Part shown: piece by piece, positions 1 through 12,500 of the stretch
Layout of the letters: every line of letters begins with the position of its first letter
How positions within the stretch are numbered: the stretch's first letter is position 1
Origin: Psococerastis gibbosa
Taxonomy: Eukaryota > Arthropoda > Insecta > Psocodea > Psocidae
Length of the DNA: 64,000 nt
Assembly (NCBI GenBank): GCA_963971405.1
Contig: OZ020488.1
Location: forward strand, 42,080,888 to 42,144,887
Direction of reading: 5' to 3'
Notes under the pieces: generated by a model
Databases searched by the model: none
Told to the model about the DNA's origin: nothing
What the model saw: only the letters and a program-made list of their open reading frames with translations
Translations under genes and position numbers: made by a program

Positions 1-807
1 TGTTTTTATTGGTATATTGCTCAATTTCTTCCAGTATCATTTTCCCTTTTCTTTTCTTTCTTAGCTCTGGACAAGAACGGCGACGCTATCATCTTCGTTC
101 CCGCTTTCCTTTTTTTATTTGTGCGATATATTATTTTTATGTCAGGGGGGTGGGGAGCTCTGTTTCAAAGTGTGAAAATTGAATAAGATAATGGCGGGTC
201 CTTACAATGGGCAGCCTATCAATTTTTCGGAATTGCTTGGCCACTGTTTTATTGCGAAGGCAGGGACTCTGACGGGCAATTTTGGAAAATTATTACTTTT
301 GGAAGGACCCCCCTTACGAATATGAAAAAGTTTTCTTTTCTTATATGTTTTTTATGGCTGTTTCAGTTGAAAAATACAGTGGCACGGTTTTTTTTGGGGG
401 GTTCTCATTGATTTAGTTACAGTAGATGTTAATTTTATTTATTTTTAATTTATGTATGTACCGGTACAGTTTCCAAGCCAGTTACACCTATTCACGGGTG
501 ATTGTATGAGTAAGAGAAAGACCCGAAATTCGCCCATATGGAAAATAAAGATGGGTTTCTTTATTTTTTTCATAATTCAAAAAATAATGAAATAGCAAAG
601 AACAGGAGAATGGGAGATTAAAAGTGTGGTTGTTTTCTGGTATGCACATTCATTGCAAACGTAAAAAAAAAAAAACAATAAAAAATACAACTTGACATTG
701 AGTTCATTCACTGAGAATTTACCATCTGCCTAGCAGTGATATGAGATACTTAAAAGAAAAGTAACTGCCGATAATTGTGAATCAATTCACATAATCGGGA
801 TTTAATC
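1..807. other. Non-coding sequence, nothing recognised
   Basis: AT-rich sequence with homopolymer runs and no coding potential, RNA gene or repeat family member that I can identify. Confidence 0.5.
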
Positions 808-956
808 GACTTCGATGGCAAGGCAAGCGTGCTTATACTTGTGTGAGTCTCTACACGCCATGCGATTGGAGACGTGTCGTAACTGAGCACGGGTACTAAC
901 CTACAGAGGCGACTGAAGAGATAAATCGGGTACATTAATTAAATCGTTTTTTTTTT
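808..956 (+). repeat. SINE-A copy 1
   Basis: Diverged copy of the roughly 165-bp family that begins GACTTCGATGGCAAGG, contains TCTCTACAC and GAGACGTGTCGTAACT, and ends ATCGGGTACATTAATTAAAT followed by a T run. Confidence 0.75.
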
Positions 957-1955
957 AAATTATCAAAAGATACAAAAAATAGTTCGCCTCGTTTCCCACC
1001 TTGTTTATTATTCTGTTAATACCATAAATATTTATTCTATGGTTAATACTTAAGGTCTGAAGAAATGCGAATTATTCTTGGCGAATAAATTCAATTTTTT
1101 GTATTGATTTCGTATGCCGGCTATTCCACTTGTCACCATTCCGTCATTTGTGTATCTATAATTCATGAGATGACATAGAGTGAAGAAAAAATCTCATCAA
1201 TTGAAGAAAAATTGACAAGTGTAATAGCGGGTTATGCATAAATTTTCTTTTTACCTAGAACCACTCCACTGCACTCGTCAACTATTAGAAACAAGAAAAT
1301 TTTAATTTGTAATTTGTAAACAAACCAAGCTGTGAAAACAAAAATAAACAGCTAGCATGGCATTTTCAGTACGGTTCTTAACATAATGTTCAGTCAATTA
1401 TAAAGTTGTTGAGTCTAATTTATCCAAAGTAAAATGTCATTTACGCTGGAAGGCTTAAAATTTAATAAAATGCAGTGGAATTTACAGCATTGTAACACCA
1501 ATAGCGCTGTGGCATCGGGTGCTAGGGAAAACGTCGTCTTTTGTCAATTAGTTCAGGTACACAATACTGTAGGTTAACTACACTGAATTGAAACATACCC
1601 CCAATGGCGGATCCACGGGGGGGGGGGGGGGTCAGGGGTCATGACTTAATGAGTAAATTCATAAGATAGTTAAAAAAATCAAATTACTTACTTAGATACG
1701 ACTTGTGACCCCCCTAAATTTCAACCTCCGATATAGGCTATAAATAAAAGACAAGTTCATATAAAACAATAATTTTATTACCAAAAGATTGATACACTTA
1801 CGGTTACTTTTTGATATAATCGTATTTTTTCGATCGAATACATATTGGTTCGAATAGTAATATTCCAATGTGTAATCAGGGCCATACATCACTGAAGAAA
1901 AATCATAATAATTACAGTACATAAAGATAAAGATATACCTGTAGATAAAGGAAGT
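957..1955. other. Non-coding, isolated hAT-like end with G tract
   Basis: Contains the motif CAATGGCGGATCCACGG followed by a long G run near 1604-1632. This resembles one end of the G-tract MITEs elsewhere in the window, but I found no matching second end or target duplication. Nothing else is recognised. Confidence 0.4.
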
Positions 1956-2160
1956 TATAGTCCACGCAAAATGAGAAAAGTATGGACATGGAATGTTTTG
2001 ATCCTGTGCAACATTGTAAAAATATTCCTTGCACCATTTTGTGTTACCTTGTTGCCTTGGATGGAAGGCATAACAATAATTGTGCAAATAATATTTTTAC
2101 AGTGTTGCACAGGATCAAAACATTCCATGTCCATACTTTTCTCATTTTGCGTGGACTATA
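1956..2160. mobile_element. TA-flanked foldback MITE
   Basis: Two inverted arms of about 79 bases (1956-2034 and 2082-2160) differ at about three positions. The ends read TATAGTCC and GGACTATA, consistent with a TA target-site duplication as in Tc1/mariner-type MITEs. Overlapping open frames in this segment are products of the inverted repeat. Confidence 0.75.
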
Positions 2161-3027
2161 TGAAAGAACCGGTCCGAGTTTACTCGAACATGCTTTCCAA
2201 TTTATCAAGATTAGTAGATAGGGAAAATGAGTAATTTCATGGTAAATAATTTTCCTATGGTTAAATTTCCGATATCTCGGGGGGGGGGGGGGGGTGTCCA
2301 CCTGACGTCACTCGTCACTGGTGGTGAGGTAAATTCTAGATAAGTCAGACCAACACATTACCACACAGCAATACTGGCAGGGCACGCAATGCATTTGAGC
2401 GTGAATTTTCATTTTTTCAAAAAAATTTTTTGTACAAAACCAAATACTTTTTTGGGAAAGCAACCTGTCCGGTTTCGTTACTCAATTTAACACCTAAAAC
2501 ATACCTGAAATCATCGATAGAAAGGTGTCGCATAAAAATTATTTTTTAGTCATTTTTCATTAAAATTTAGTCATTTTTATTTTTTTACCCCCAGAAGCAA
2601 ACTTTCAAGGGGCAAGCGACCCCCCGCATTTTATCAACATTAACAACGACTACAATATATGTGAGTTTAAAAGAAAACGTTGGAGCCGTTTTTGGGAAAT
2701 AATTTTTTTTGACGTTTTTTTGAAGTTTTTTGAAAATAAAACCCCCCCAAATTGAGTTAGCCCAAAATAAAAATAAATTGTCCCGAGGTATAATTTTTGT
2801 GAAGCTACATGCCGAATTCCATCAAAATCGACCGAGTAGTTTGCCCGGAAATCGACGCACAGACAGACAGACAGACATTTCGTAAAAACCACTTTTTTTG
2901 GGTTCCTGGGACCTTAAAACATATAAATCCGTTGAAATCTCGGAATCGAAAATTTCGAGCGTCACAAAGCTTTCCTTATACTACGTATAAATTGGAAAGC
3001 AAAAATGGCCGGCAACATCTATTTAGA
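2161..3027. other. Non-coding with G15-like tract
   Basis: Long G tract near 2280-2294 and an AT-rich remainder. A short acagacag run lies near 2861-2875. No gene recognised. Confidence 0.4.
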
Positions 3028-3185
3028 CGGGTTTGGTGCAGTGGTCAGCATAGCACCCCGGCAAGGTGAAGACCCTGGTTCGAATCCCGTATCCGTATTT
3101 CATGTCTACCTTTATCTAAATCTCTTGCCTGTTGAGGCTTCCTACGAAGTTAAATAGGTTCCCAGTACCTCTACATAGTTACATA
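3028..3185 (+). repeat. SINE-B copy 1, tRNA-derived
   Basis: The head has an A-box-like TTGGTGCAGTGGTCAGCA and a B-box GGTTCGAATCC, the internal pol III promoter layout of tRNA genes. A body with CATGTCTACCTTTATCTAA and AAATAGGTTCCCAGTACC follows, shared with the copy at 31990. Confidence 0.8.
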
Positions 3186-3213
3186 GTTATATGAACATGC
3201 AATATTGAAATCA

Positions 3214-3357
3214 CGGTAAGTTGAATAAGGGATACTGTGCAATGTTACGCGAGCAACAGTCATCTTACAAATGATGCGAGCTTTCACATGCATATCATTA
3301 TGTAAGAAGACTGTTGATTATGTAGCATATGCGCAGTATGCCTAAGTCAACTTACCG
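3214..3357. mobile_element. Foldback MITE, family 3214/4508
   Basis: The arms begin CGGTAAGTTG and end CAACTTACCG. Further matching inner segments (ATACTGTGC / GCGCAGTAT, CAGTCATCTTACA / TGTAAGAAGACTG) give imperfect inverted repeats of about 55 bases. A second copy lies 1.15 kb away. Confidence 0.7.
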
Positions 3358-4253
3358 CGTTTTTCCGCTGTGACAGATGACTAAACTCAGCGTAGTTTTA
3401 TAATAACTTTCAGGTGCATTGCCATTATCAACGCTATCAATGTTATTATCGTACTGTATAAAATAAAATGAAATGAAATTTAATGAAACTAAAATAAACG
3501 AAAAAGCCTCTTTATATTAGGCGAGCTTTAGCCCCAAAAGGACTACTATACTAGGCTAACCTATGCCTGTACATTGTCATAAACTACAACAAAGTAAAGT
3601 CTGTAAAGTAAACCTACTTGTCTGTCAAGAACTTTGGCCTTGTGATTGTTAATGCACAATAGTTTTTTTTAATTACGCTATAGCAATAGGCTACCGCCAT
3701 CAGCTTTCTTGCGCATGTACCTCTGCTATTGACGAGAGCTGGGCACATCTTTTAAGGTGTTTTCTGTGCATTTCTTCCCGGGTGTCACACAGTGGGAAGA
3801 AAGGTTCCGCTGCTAATGCATACTCGTAATTGTTGAAAAAGGAGTTTGTAGAGGGGACCGAATTACAATCTAACCTAAAATTGATTGCCACCAGCCATCT
3901 ACTCAATGAATCACCATTTATTTTAAAAAATAAAAAGTTTAGGGACCTTTTGGAAAAGAAGGGGATGAGATTTTTAATTGAAGTGATTAGGGGAACCCCC
4001 TGTGGAGTTTTTAAAAGATTAGCTAGTAGCTCAGTGAGGTGTGATCGAGATACCCTCAAGATCTGTCCATGCCTCACTGAATAACCGCTTTTTTGCTTGG
4101 TAATTTTTATATTCTCAGTGAAAGTTAAATGAGTTAGGTGGGCAAAAAGTTGCTGAATAAGCAACGCTATAATTTAAGGTTACTTATCGTTTGTACTGTC
4201 AATTTTTTGTCATTATTCCTATAATTTTAAAACTGTAACACCATCTTCCTTAA
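3358..4253. other. Non-coding, nothing recognised
   Basis: AT-rich. The antiparallel open frames around 3700-4164 show no domain and no splice context, and I regard them as accidental. Confidence 0.4.
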
Positions 4254-4373
4254 CTCCAGTTGTTCGGGATGTTATGTGTGAGCCTCCTCCACTCCCTTCT
4301 GTCTCTCCACTTCTGATTATTTAACACTTCCTCTGGTACAAGTCCACCTCTTCTGAGGTCGTCTTAGGCCTCA
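4254..4373 (-). pseudogene. LINE C-terminal fragment
   Basis: Reading the minus strand gives DDLRRGG, then KWRDRREWRRLTHN and a stop. This is the arginine-rich Trp/Arg tail at the C-terminus of endonuclease-reverse transcriptase LINE proteins. A stop interrupts the frame upstream, so this is a dead 3' fragment. Confidence 0.5.
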
Positions 4374-4507
4374 GGTTCTTTCACCCCGAATAATGATCAT
4401 TGCCGTCAAAAGAAAAAATATCAAATCGAAGACATCCCCAATCTGGTGCTGATGGTGAACTACGCAGATTTGAAGATTTGAACCATACATCACAGGAGAA
4501 AAATAAT

Positions 4508-4653
4508 AAGTTGACTGAGACATACTATGCAAGTGTTATACAAATGACTGTCATCTTACAAGTTATACATGTGCGATAGAGCTTTCCGATACATCATTTA
4601 TAAGATGACTGTTCACGTAACACTTGAACAATATGATGCCACAGTCAACTTAC
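4508..4653. mobile_element. Foldback MITE, family 3214/4508
   Basis: The arms AAGTTGACTGAGACATACTA and the matching 3' arm ending CAGTCAACTT enclose a CAAGTGTTA / TAACACTTG pair and GACTGTCATCTTA / TAAGATGACTG. Layout and sequence match the element at 3214. It ends about 120 bases before the first visible transporter exon. Confidence 0.7.
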
Positions 4654-4773
4654 AGTGATTTATCTGCTGTAACGTATGGTTGAACTGAACTCAGTGTTGT
4701 TTACTAGTAGTTCAGATCTATTAGAGCCTAATATATTGTAAATTGTTTATACATTTTGTTTTTATGATTACAG

Positions 4774-4835
4774 GGGCAAAATGGTACTCCGGCGGCAGCC
4801 ACAGAGTTGGAAACTTTTCTCCCTCAAAGTACAGC
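4774..4835 (+). CDS. path: Transporter exon 1 in window (cytosolic N-terminal tail)
   Basis: The exon follows ttacag and ends at a gtaagt donor. It starts in phase 0 and leaves two bases. It encodes a polar tail with the motif ATELETFLPQ, which resembles the N-terminal tail of insect pathetic-type proteins. It has no in-frame ATG, so at least one upstream coding exon is needed. It is less certain than the others because it is short and isolated by about 10.8 kb, but its phase matches the next exon exactly. Confidence 0.72.
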
Positions 4836-6474
4836 GTAAGTTCATATTATTTTTACTACTTTTTTTGTTATTATTTAGGCCATCTCCTTGCATGCACTGC
4901 ATTGGAGCCAAGAGCGGATCCAGTGGAAAATTTAAGGGGAGGGGGTCACAAGTTGTATGTAAGTTGAAAGGGTAATTTGTTGAAAATGTGAGTTTCATTC
5001 AATTTAAAAACAAAAAAAAATGTACTATCATATGAATTTACTCATTTAGATTAGGTCACGTAGCATGCATGCATCTTGTCACTAAATCTCAAGGCCCAAC
5101 ATGCTAAATTTACCCTACAAATATTGAATTATGCTACTTTGTAACTATAGGTTTATTTTTTTCTTATGCAAGTTTATTTTCTTATTTTCACGGGAAATAT
5201 CCAAGTAGAGTTATAAAAAATCTCAAACCCCTTGGAAGCAGTGGCGTAGCCAGGGGGGGGGTTCAGCGGGGTCCGGACCCCCCCCCAAATTTAGGAAAAT
5301 AGTAAATGTATAGATATTGTTCTAAAAAAAATCGCCGGGGTCGCCAAATGAAACACCACCCCATTCGAAAACCTATCGTAAGTGGGCAAACTACATGAAA
5401 ACTGGACCCCAAAAAAATTCTGGCTACGCCACTGCTAGAAAGAATTCTATTTATTTATTTATTATTGTCTGAAATTAATTATCATGATAATTTATTATAA
5501 TACTAATTTATAATAATACTCTTCTAGATTTCAATGTATGATATACAGTATATGCTTGGGCGTAGATAGGATTAGATCCAGGGGGGGGGGGGGTAGTTGC
5601 AAAAGTTCGATTATATCGATTGGTTATTTGTTACAGGTCTACGTTTTAATTGTCTCCTTAGAACAAATCAGATACCCTCACTATAGGTTTTTTGTGCAAT
5701 GACAAATGTTCTGGTTATATTCGTCATAATGCCATAAAAGAGAGTAGGACAATAGAAAAACGGCTATATTGAGTTGAATATGTTTGTCTCGTTTTTTTAA
5801 ACTGACCAAGGGCTGACTCTCACCTCAGGGAAAAGGGAATTTGATGGACAGGGTGAACCTCCTGATTATAGTGGATTGGGAACCACTTGGGAACACACAA
5901 GTCACACGAATAATAGCTAGGTTGTCCTGCAGTGACGTCAAATGAACCCCCCCCCCCCTGGCTACGTCCCTGGAGGTGACCAGGATTTGACACGTGCTTA
6001 GACTGGCTGGCAGTCTCAGGGCATTATCATGTCCCACCATGTCCCCCTGCCAACGCTGTGCCTACTACCAAGTTTGCTGCAGTTTTGAACCGGCTCTGTT
6101 GTGGTTAATTCAACTTGGTATAGCCATTGGCAGATTTGCCACATAGTAAAATCTGGCCGAAATCTGATGTCCTATTCCCACTGATGTATATGTGTACGAA
6201 CGGTTTATAAGGACCCTTAATTTGAGTTGTAAGGACTCGATTACATACTGTACGTGACCATTCATGTCTTATTGCTACGTGTTTGTCATCATAATCCCTA
6301 ACTTGGCACATAGTCGCTAAGGTTGGCAATTTAAACGCATTCGAGGCTTTGAGAATGTGCCGAGTACTGGGAACCTTCGAATGCACGGATTCTTTACTGT
6401 GAAGACTCTGGCACAAACTACAGCTATAACTGTACTTATAGGCCTAGATATTATATATAGATTATATATAATAT

Positions 6475-6527
<53 letters not shown>

Positions 6528-9500
6528 TTCGCCCCCGTGATTATCTTTGCCTACTGGGGCCTTACCAGTAAAGAATTTACATATTTCTGATGCTTCTTGG
6601 AAATTTATGTGTCCGGTGAAAGCCTTAGTAAGTTGCATTAAAAAATATATTATATAATATATCTGTACGTGTTATATATTATGGAAGAAGGTGTAATACC
6701 ATCATATTTTTCTTCGTGATTAGATTAAGTAAGAAATGGATTGAAAAGTAAAACTCTGGTTGCATTACAAGAGGAGCTGACTGGATCGGACATTTGCTAT
6801 TTGACATTTTTTTAATTTTTTTATTAGCTGATCCAAAGTCCTATCCTATTACAGGGACGGATCCTTGGGGGGGCGGTGGGGGCACCCCCCCCCCCCCCGA
6901 GAAAAATAGCTTTATACTAGATAGAATGGACTTTTGAAGGAAATGAAGAGAAATTGTTACTCAAGAAAGGGAAACGCGATATTTTTCAGTTCACCGCCCC
7001 CCCCCGAAAACTTTTTCTTTCTGAAACCGTCCCTGTCCTATTAGCCCTGATTGCACACTCTAATATTTATTAGATAGTAAAGTAAAGTAAAGTAAAAATG
7101 TATTTCTCCAAAACATTACAGAATATTTTCATTGATACCAATTTACAATGCAACGACAATACAATACAATATATGCATGACTGCTTGATAGGCCATCCGC
7201 CCTGTGCAATCGATCGAAGAAATATTTGCACTGTTTACTACAGTATAATATATTAAAGTATATACGATTTTAATCTAAATTTAGGTATTTCACTTTCCAA
7301 TTTTTCGTAGACCAAAATTTATTGGATCGAATATTGGAACAAAATATACAATATAAATAATAAATATTGGCTTTTTGTCCTATTACTAAGCCAACCTAGT
7401 GGAGAGTTAGGGCTATAAAGTCCTCTGTTACACTCAACTACTTGTAGGAAAGCCCGGGGACGTCTGCTTTCCATGCCTTCCAAAGCATGGCCAGAAAATG
7501 TAGCAAGTGTGTGACTCGAACCAACCACCTTTCAGATGAAAGTCGGAGTCTACACCGGGAGGGGGGGGGGGAAGGGGGGTTACGGCACAGACAAATTACA
7601 ATACTATAGTAGTTTTTCTCTGTGCTTTACATTGTCAGTTTATTAAAACTATTCCTAGAAAACCAGAAAATAATGGGACAGCTTCTAGATGAAATAGGGT
7701 GTGTTCGGTACAAATGCATGTGATTTGGCAGTTGACACCTCATTGTCTGCAAAAGACGCCAGAAGGCATTGCCAGTGGGACGTAATAGGTCCTGGGGGAG
7801 AAAAGTCCTTTCCTAAATAATGTTCTCGCTATGCCGACCGTGTTCTCACTTCTTTCCTGCAAAGCTTTCAAATGACATTGCAATTTTTCTGGAAGAGAAA
7901 AAAACTGCCTACTCTTTTTAGTCTAGTGCGGCTCATAGGCTATTGTACGTCTCCGAGGACCCTAATAAAAGGCTGCTTCTTTAATGAGTAAGCTCTATGC
8001 GAATGTGGGTAAGAAAATTAGCGATTGACGTGGTTTGATCTATCTTCTTGCAAGTCCAGTGAGTTCGGTAGACCAGTTCTTCCTGACTTCTTTTTTTCTT
8101 TTCTATTTGTTTTCTGGCGTTCGAGATGTTCGATTTCGAGCTTTATACTCTATTTTTAAAGGTTAATGTTAATGGCAATGGTGCAATACTATTGAACAAA
8201 GGGTTAGTTGGACTTACATTGCCTGCTGTGTTAATAGTCATTAGAGGCATGGGCCTCATTGTCATTGAACAATCAGAGCGAAGTCCATTGTCAGGGGAAG
8301 GGGCTGACGTTTCGGGAGTGGGTGCTACTCCCATCATTAGGTGTCCTGATAAGGACTGATGGTTTCTGGAAGAATGACTCATTGCTCTTGCATGCTATTC
8401 TGAATTATTGAGTAAATCCGATCCCCATCAGGATTCGAATTACCGCTCTCCCGATTAACATGCAAGCTCTCTAACAACTCGACCATGGTCCTCACCAGAG
8501 TTTTAAACGTGGGAATAGTCAAAAAAAAATTCTGTCGCCCTTGATGGCTTCTCTCTTGACTTGACCCAGCTATTTTAGGGTGATTTCTGTTGGGTTCAAA
8601 ATTCAATACGGAAGAAAAGGGACATTCGCTCCTACCAAGGCAATTTATGAATTTCATGGTCAACCTGCCACGTTGAACTTCGAGCAATCAAAGCGCGACT
8701 TGGACACTTCCGAACAAATCTCGTCGTGGGTGCAGGGCCTGCTGTAGTTTGTCAGAACATGACGTGTCAGCAATTGGCCGTAGAGATGTGGCAGATGGAC
8801 CGTGAAATTACAAAGATATTCTTGGTGGGACCGAATGTCTCATCTCTCCCATATATGACTTTCCGACTTAGTTTGCAAGTTGGTGCGGTGCTATTACTTT
8901 GCGAGTCCCTACACACCTTGCGATCGGAGACTTGTCGTAACTCGACTCAAGTACCTAATAGGTTACTTAGTGAGGCGATTGAAGAGGTTAATCGGATGCA
9001 TTTATTAAATTATTTGTACGCGATTAACCTTTTTTAAGAAAAGAAAAATAAAACTAGTAGGGTGCTTCCCTGCTGTTAAATAGCTTTTCACCCACAGCCT
9101 TCGGCATCACGTCTCTGACCGCTCTGAAGGTTTTTTGAAGGAAGTCTTCTTCAGAAATATTATCAAGAAACCAGTACAGTATATATAAAAAGATAATAGC
9201 TTTCACCCGTAGCCTTCGGCATCACGTCTCTGACCGCTCTGAAGGTTATTTGAAGGAAGTCTTCTACAAAAATATTATCAAGAAACCAGAACAGTATATA
9301 TAAAAAGACAAAGAGGATGGAAAAAGTTAAACGAGGTGGTGGCGGGGGGGGGGGGGGGCAGATACCACCCCCTCCCCACTTCATCAAGAAAATCATTCAT
9401 TCGAATTGTCATTATTTGTGCTGTAGCGGCACATGAAATCCGCTGATAAATTCAAACAGAAGAATAAAAAATGGTTCGAATGCCCTGCTAAGAATTGGAG

Positions 9501-12500
9501 ATCACTGAGTCGAGTAATTGCCAGTTGCTCAAGAGCTTTTCAAAATCTTCCAATGTCTTAAACAGCCCCTTCGTTTATCTTAAGTCCCAGGGTGGGATTC
9601 AGACAATTTCGGAATATATTATCCGTTGGGATTCTCATTGATTGATGAGTCAACACCGCCTTGTGTAAATCGAGCGCTGATTGGTCGACCTGACGTTCGG
9701 TTCTTGCACTCAACTTCTCCTGCGACTTTTTGCAAAGTTCATAAGTTAACCAAGGTAGTCCGTCAGTACCTACCTAGCCTATGTTATACTTACTTACTTA
9801 CTACTTACTCCTTGGCCCTACAGCCCGTGAGGCCGTGAAGGGCCAAGACCTGCTTTGCCACATCGCGCAAGCCAGCGCGGTCCTGCGCTTCCCTTCGCCA
9901 GTCATCGACGACAAGGGTCGCCAAATCCACCTCGACGTCGTCCAGCCATCGCATACGTGGCCGTCCAAATTGTCTTCTCCCTTGGGGCACCTTGTGTAAG
10001 GCTGCTCTTGTAGCCCTAGTGTCTTGGTTTCGGCTACTATCATAGGTTCCTGGTGTATCGCGGACCGCTCATCATTTCTATACGAATACGCCACTCTCTC
10101 TGTCCCTCCCTGTTATAACTACTTTTTCAGCGCCTTATCCCATGCGGGGGAGGGGGGCCGATGTTACACCAAGGGCGCTGCCACAACCTTCTAGGGTGTA
10201 TTTCTCGGGAGCGTCATCATCGCGTCTTCCTCTTCTCCTGTTTCCTGGGACCACAACCTTCTCACCCCTTTTCAGGAGATGAGTCTCGCCTGCCTTTGGA
10301 CATGCCTATACCATAACAGGCGTTTTCCCCTGAGCTAGAGTGATTTCAGCAGTTATCAACTCAGCTCTGACCTGGTTGTTTCTTCGCTTGTCTGCCAGGG
10401 TTACTCCAGCTGCCCTAGGTAATATTTAATTAATTGCCTCTAGGGTTTTTGTTCTGTACAATTAGATTAGCCTGAGGAAGAATTTGTCCGTTGATAAATC
10501 ACCTTGACTGAGAAATATTCAAGATGTAATAATAAGAAAGGGCTTTTGGCTATTTTCCATGACCCGTAGATATACTTACAGGTATATGTATATTGTAGAT
10601 TGTTTATTCCTATGCAAACTCTTTACAGTCGTTTCCCACAATATAATACAATAATAAGAATTATTTATCTTTCAAAGACGGATATAAGTCCAACCCATAG
10701 GCAAAACAATGATACAGTCCTTTGACGTATTCTTTGAAAATTGTTTTCCTATGGCGCCCATTCCATTGACCGGCTAGGGCTATTTCCAAAAACAGTGACG
10801 TGGTAGCAGACACTCAAGACTTAGGTTGCGTTTCCACCGATCTAGCATTGCAGAATGCAAATGACATTGACGGAAATGTTTGTTTTTCTTTTTATAGAAA
10901 TCTATTTAAAATGTTTGTAATTAACATATCCCATGAAGCCATTTTTTAATTTTAGTTTGTTTCTTTGTGATTTTACTGTATGATCATTGATCAATTTTAA
11001 CTACGGCATAGAGGAAAATAAACATTTCCGTCAATTCTGCAATGCGAGGTCGGTGGAAACGCCACCTAAGTCTTGAATGTCTGCTACCACGTCACCATTT
11101 TTGGAAATAGCCCTAGCCGGTCAATGGAATGGGCACCTATTTGTACTTTAGTATAAGAAAATAAGTAGATTTTCAATTTGGAGACTTCAGCGGTTTTCTC
11201 GTTTTGAGTTATCAGTGGGCCTACTATGGCGATTATTTTCAATCTTAACCTGGGATTAAAACTGTAAACAAGATAATTTGCAATGGAAAGTGCTATTCAA
11301 ATATGTTTTGTTTACATTTTTAACCCCAGGAATAAGTTAATAAGTTACTGAACGGCGTCATATGCTTGCAGGAACCAAATACCCGGTTATTATGGATATA
11401 TCTGTTATGTTTGATGTTGTCTATTGTTCTCAACTGCGACTTGGTGTTACTCAAGCGACTTCGATGGCAAGGTGGTAGCTTGCTTGTACTTGTGCGAGTA
11501 TCTACACACCTTGCGGTCGGAGACGTGTCGTAACTCGACACAAGTACCTATTAGGTTACTTAGTGAGGCGATTGAAGAGGTTAATCGGATGCATTTACTA
11601 AATTATTTGTACGCGATTAAACTTTTTATAAAGAAATAAAAAGAAAAGAAAAGACTTAGGCATAATAAAAATATAAATAATGACTTAGCGTAGTCCACAA
11701 TATTAAAACATTACATTATTATACGACCAGTTTCGGCACTATGGCATCGTCAGGTGTAAAGGCAATGGAAACAGATAAAACTTGGTCTGGCTGTCTGTTT
11801 GTCTGTGCATGACTCGTATCTGTACTTGGTTAAATTATGCTTTCGCCTGTTTCATTGCGTTAATAGTAAGCTTATCTCAGCTTGTCCATTATCGCTTGTA
11901 GCCGGTGTAGGTTGACATCGAGAACGTATACCAGTTTGCCAATGGGCAAAAACTTATACGGAAACAATACAAATAATGTCCGAAATCTATGGGGTCGTTG
12001 GCACTGGACAAGGGACCTATGAGGGACTATAAGCATGCCAATAAAAAGTCATTAAAAAGAATAACCTCTAAATGTCTGTGCATAGATTTTTGAACAAGCA
12101 AGTCAGTTTACCGTCAGAAATCTTCTGATTTAAAATCTGTGGTTCTCTTATGGGCAAACTTCTCTGCGATTTCCGTTCGAATCGTTCGTATGTAATCGGC
12201 CTAAGATTGCGCAGAAAACTCGCAAAAACCTTGAACGATGCAAGACGAATCCTGCAGAGATCAGCAATTCACAGTTCACCGGCCAGTAATTGTGCCTATG
12301 AGCCATCCATTAGGCTGATCGAGTGCCCACTTGTCAGTACCAACTAGTTATTGAGAACCGATACCACTTTGTTGATATTCTTGTTAATATAGTGTAGTTT
12401 TGTATAATTGTTTTCATAGTCTGTAATAGAATAGTTTGTGAATTGTGCCAGTAATACAAAAATGGAAGCAATCTCGTAAGTTTTATGTTAAATTAAAAGG

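Noticed and set aside
1692-2087. 131-codon minus-strand frame
   Set aside because: Overlaps the foldback element and has no protein-like features beyond AT-rich chance composition.
3040-3090. Functional tRNA gene
   Set aside because: A and B boxes are present, but the cloverleaf is poor and a SINE body shared with 31990 follows.
3700-4164. 154-codon minus-strand frame
   Set aside because: No recognised domain, no splice context, no second support. Left as unexplained non-coding.
11715-11760. Penelope-like end (CGACCAGTTTCGGCAC)
   Set aside because: The motif recalls a phrase seen in some retroelements, but I found no reverse transcriptase or second copy here to support it.
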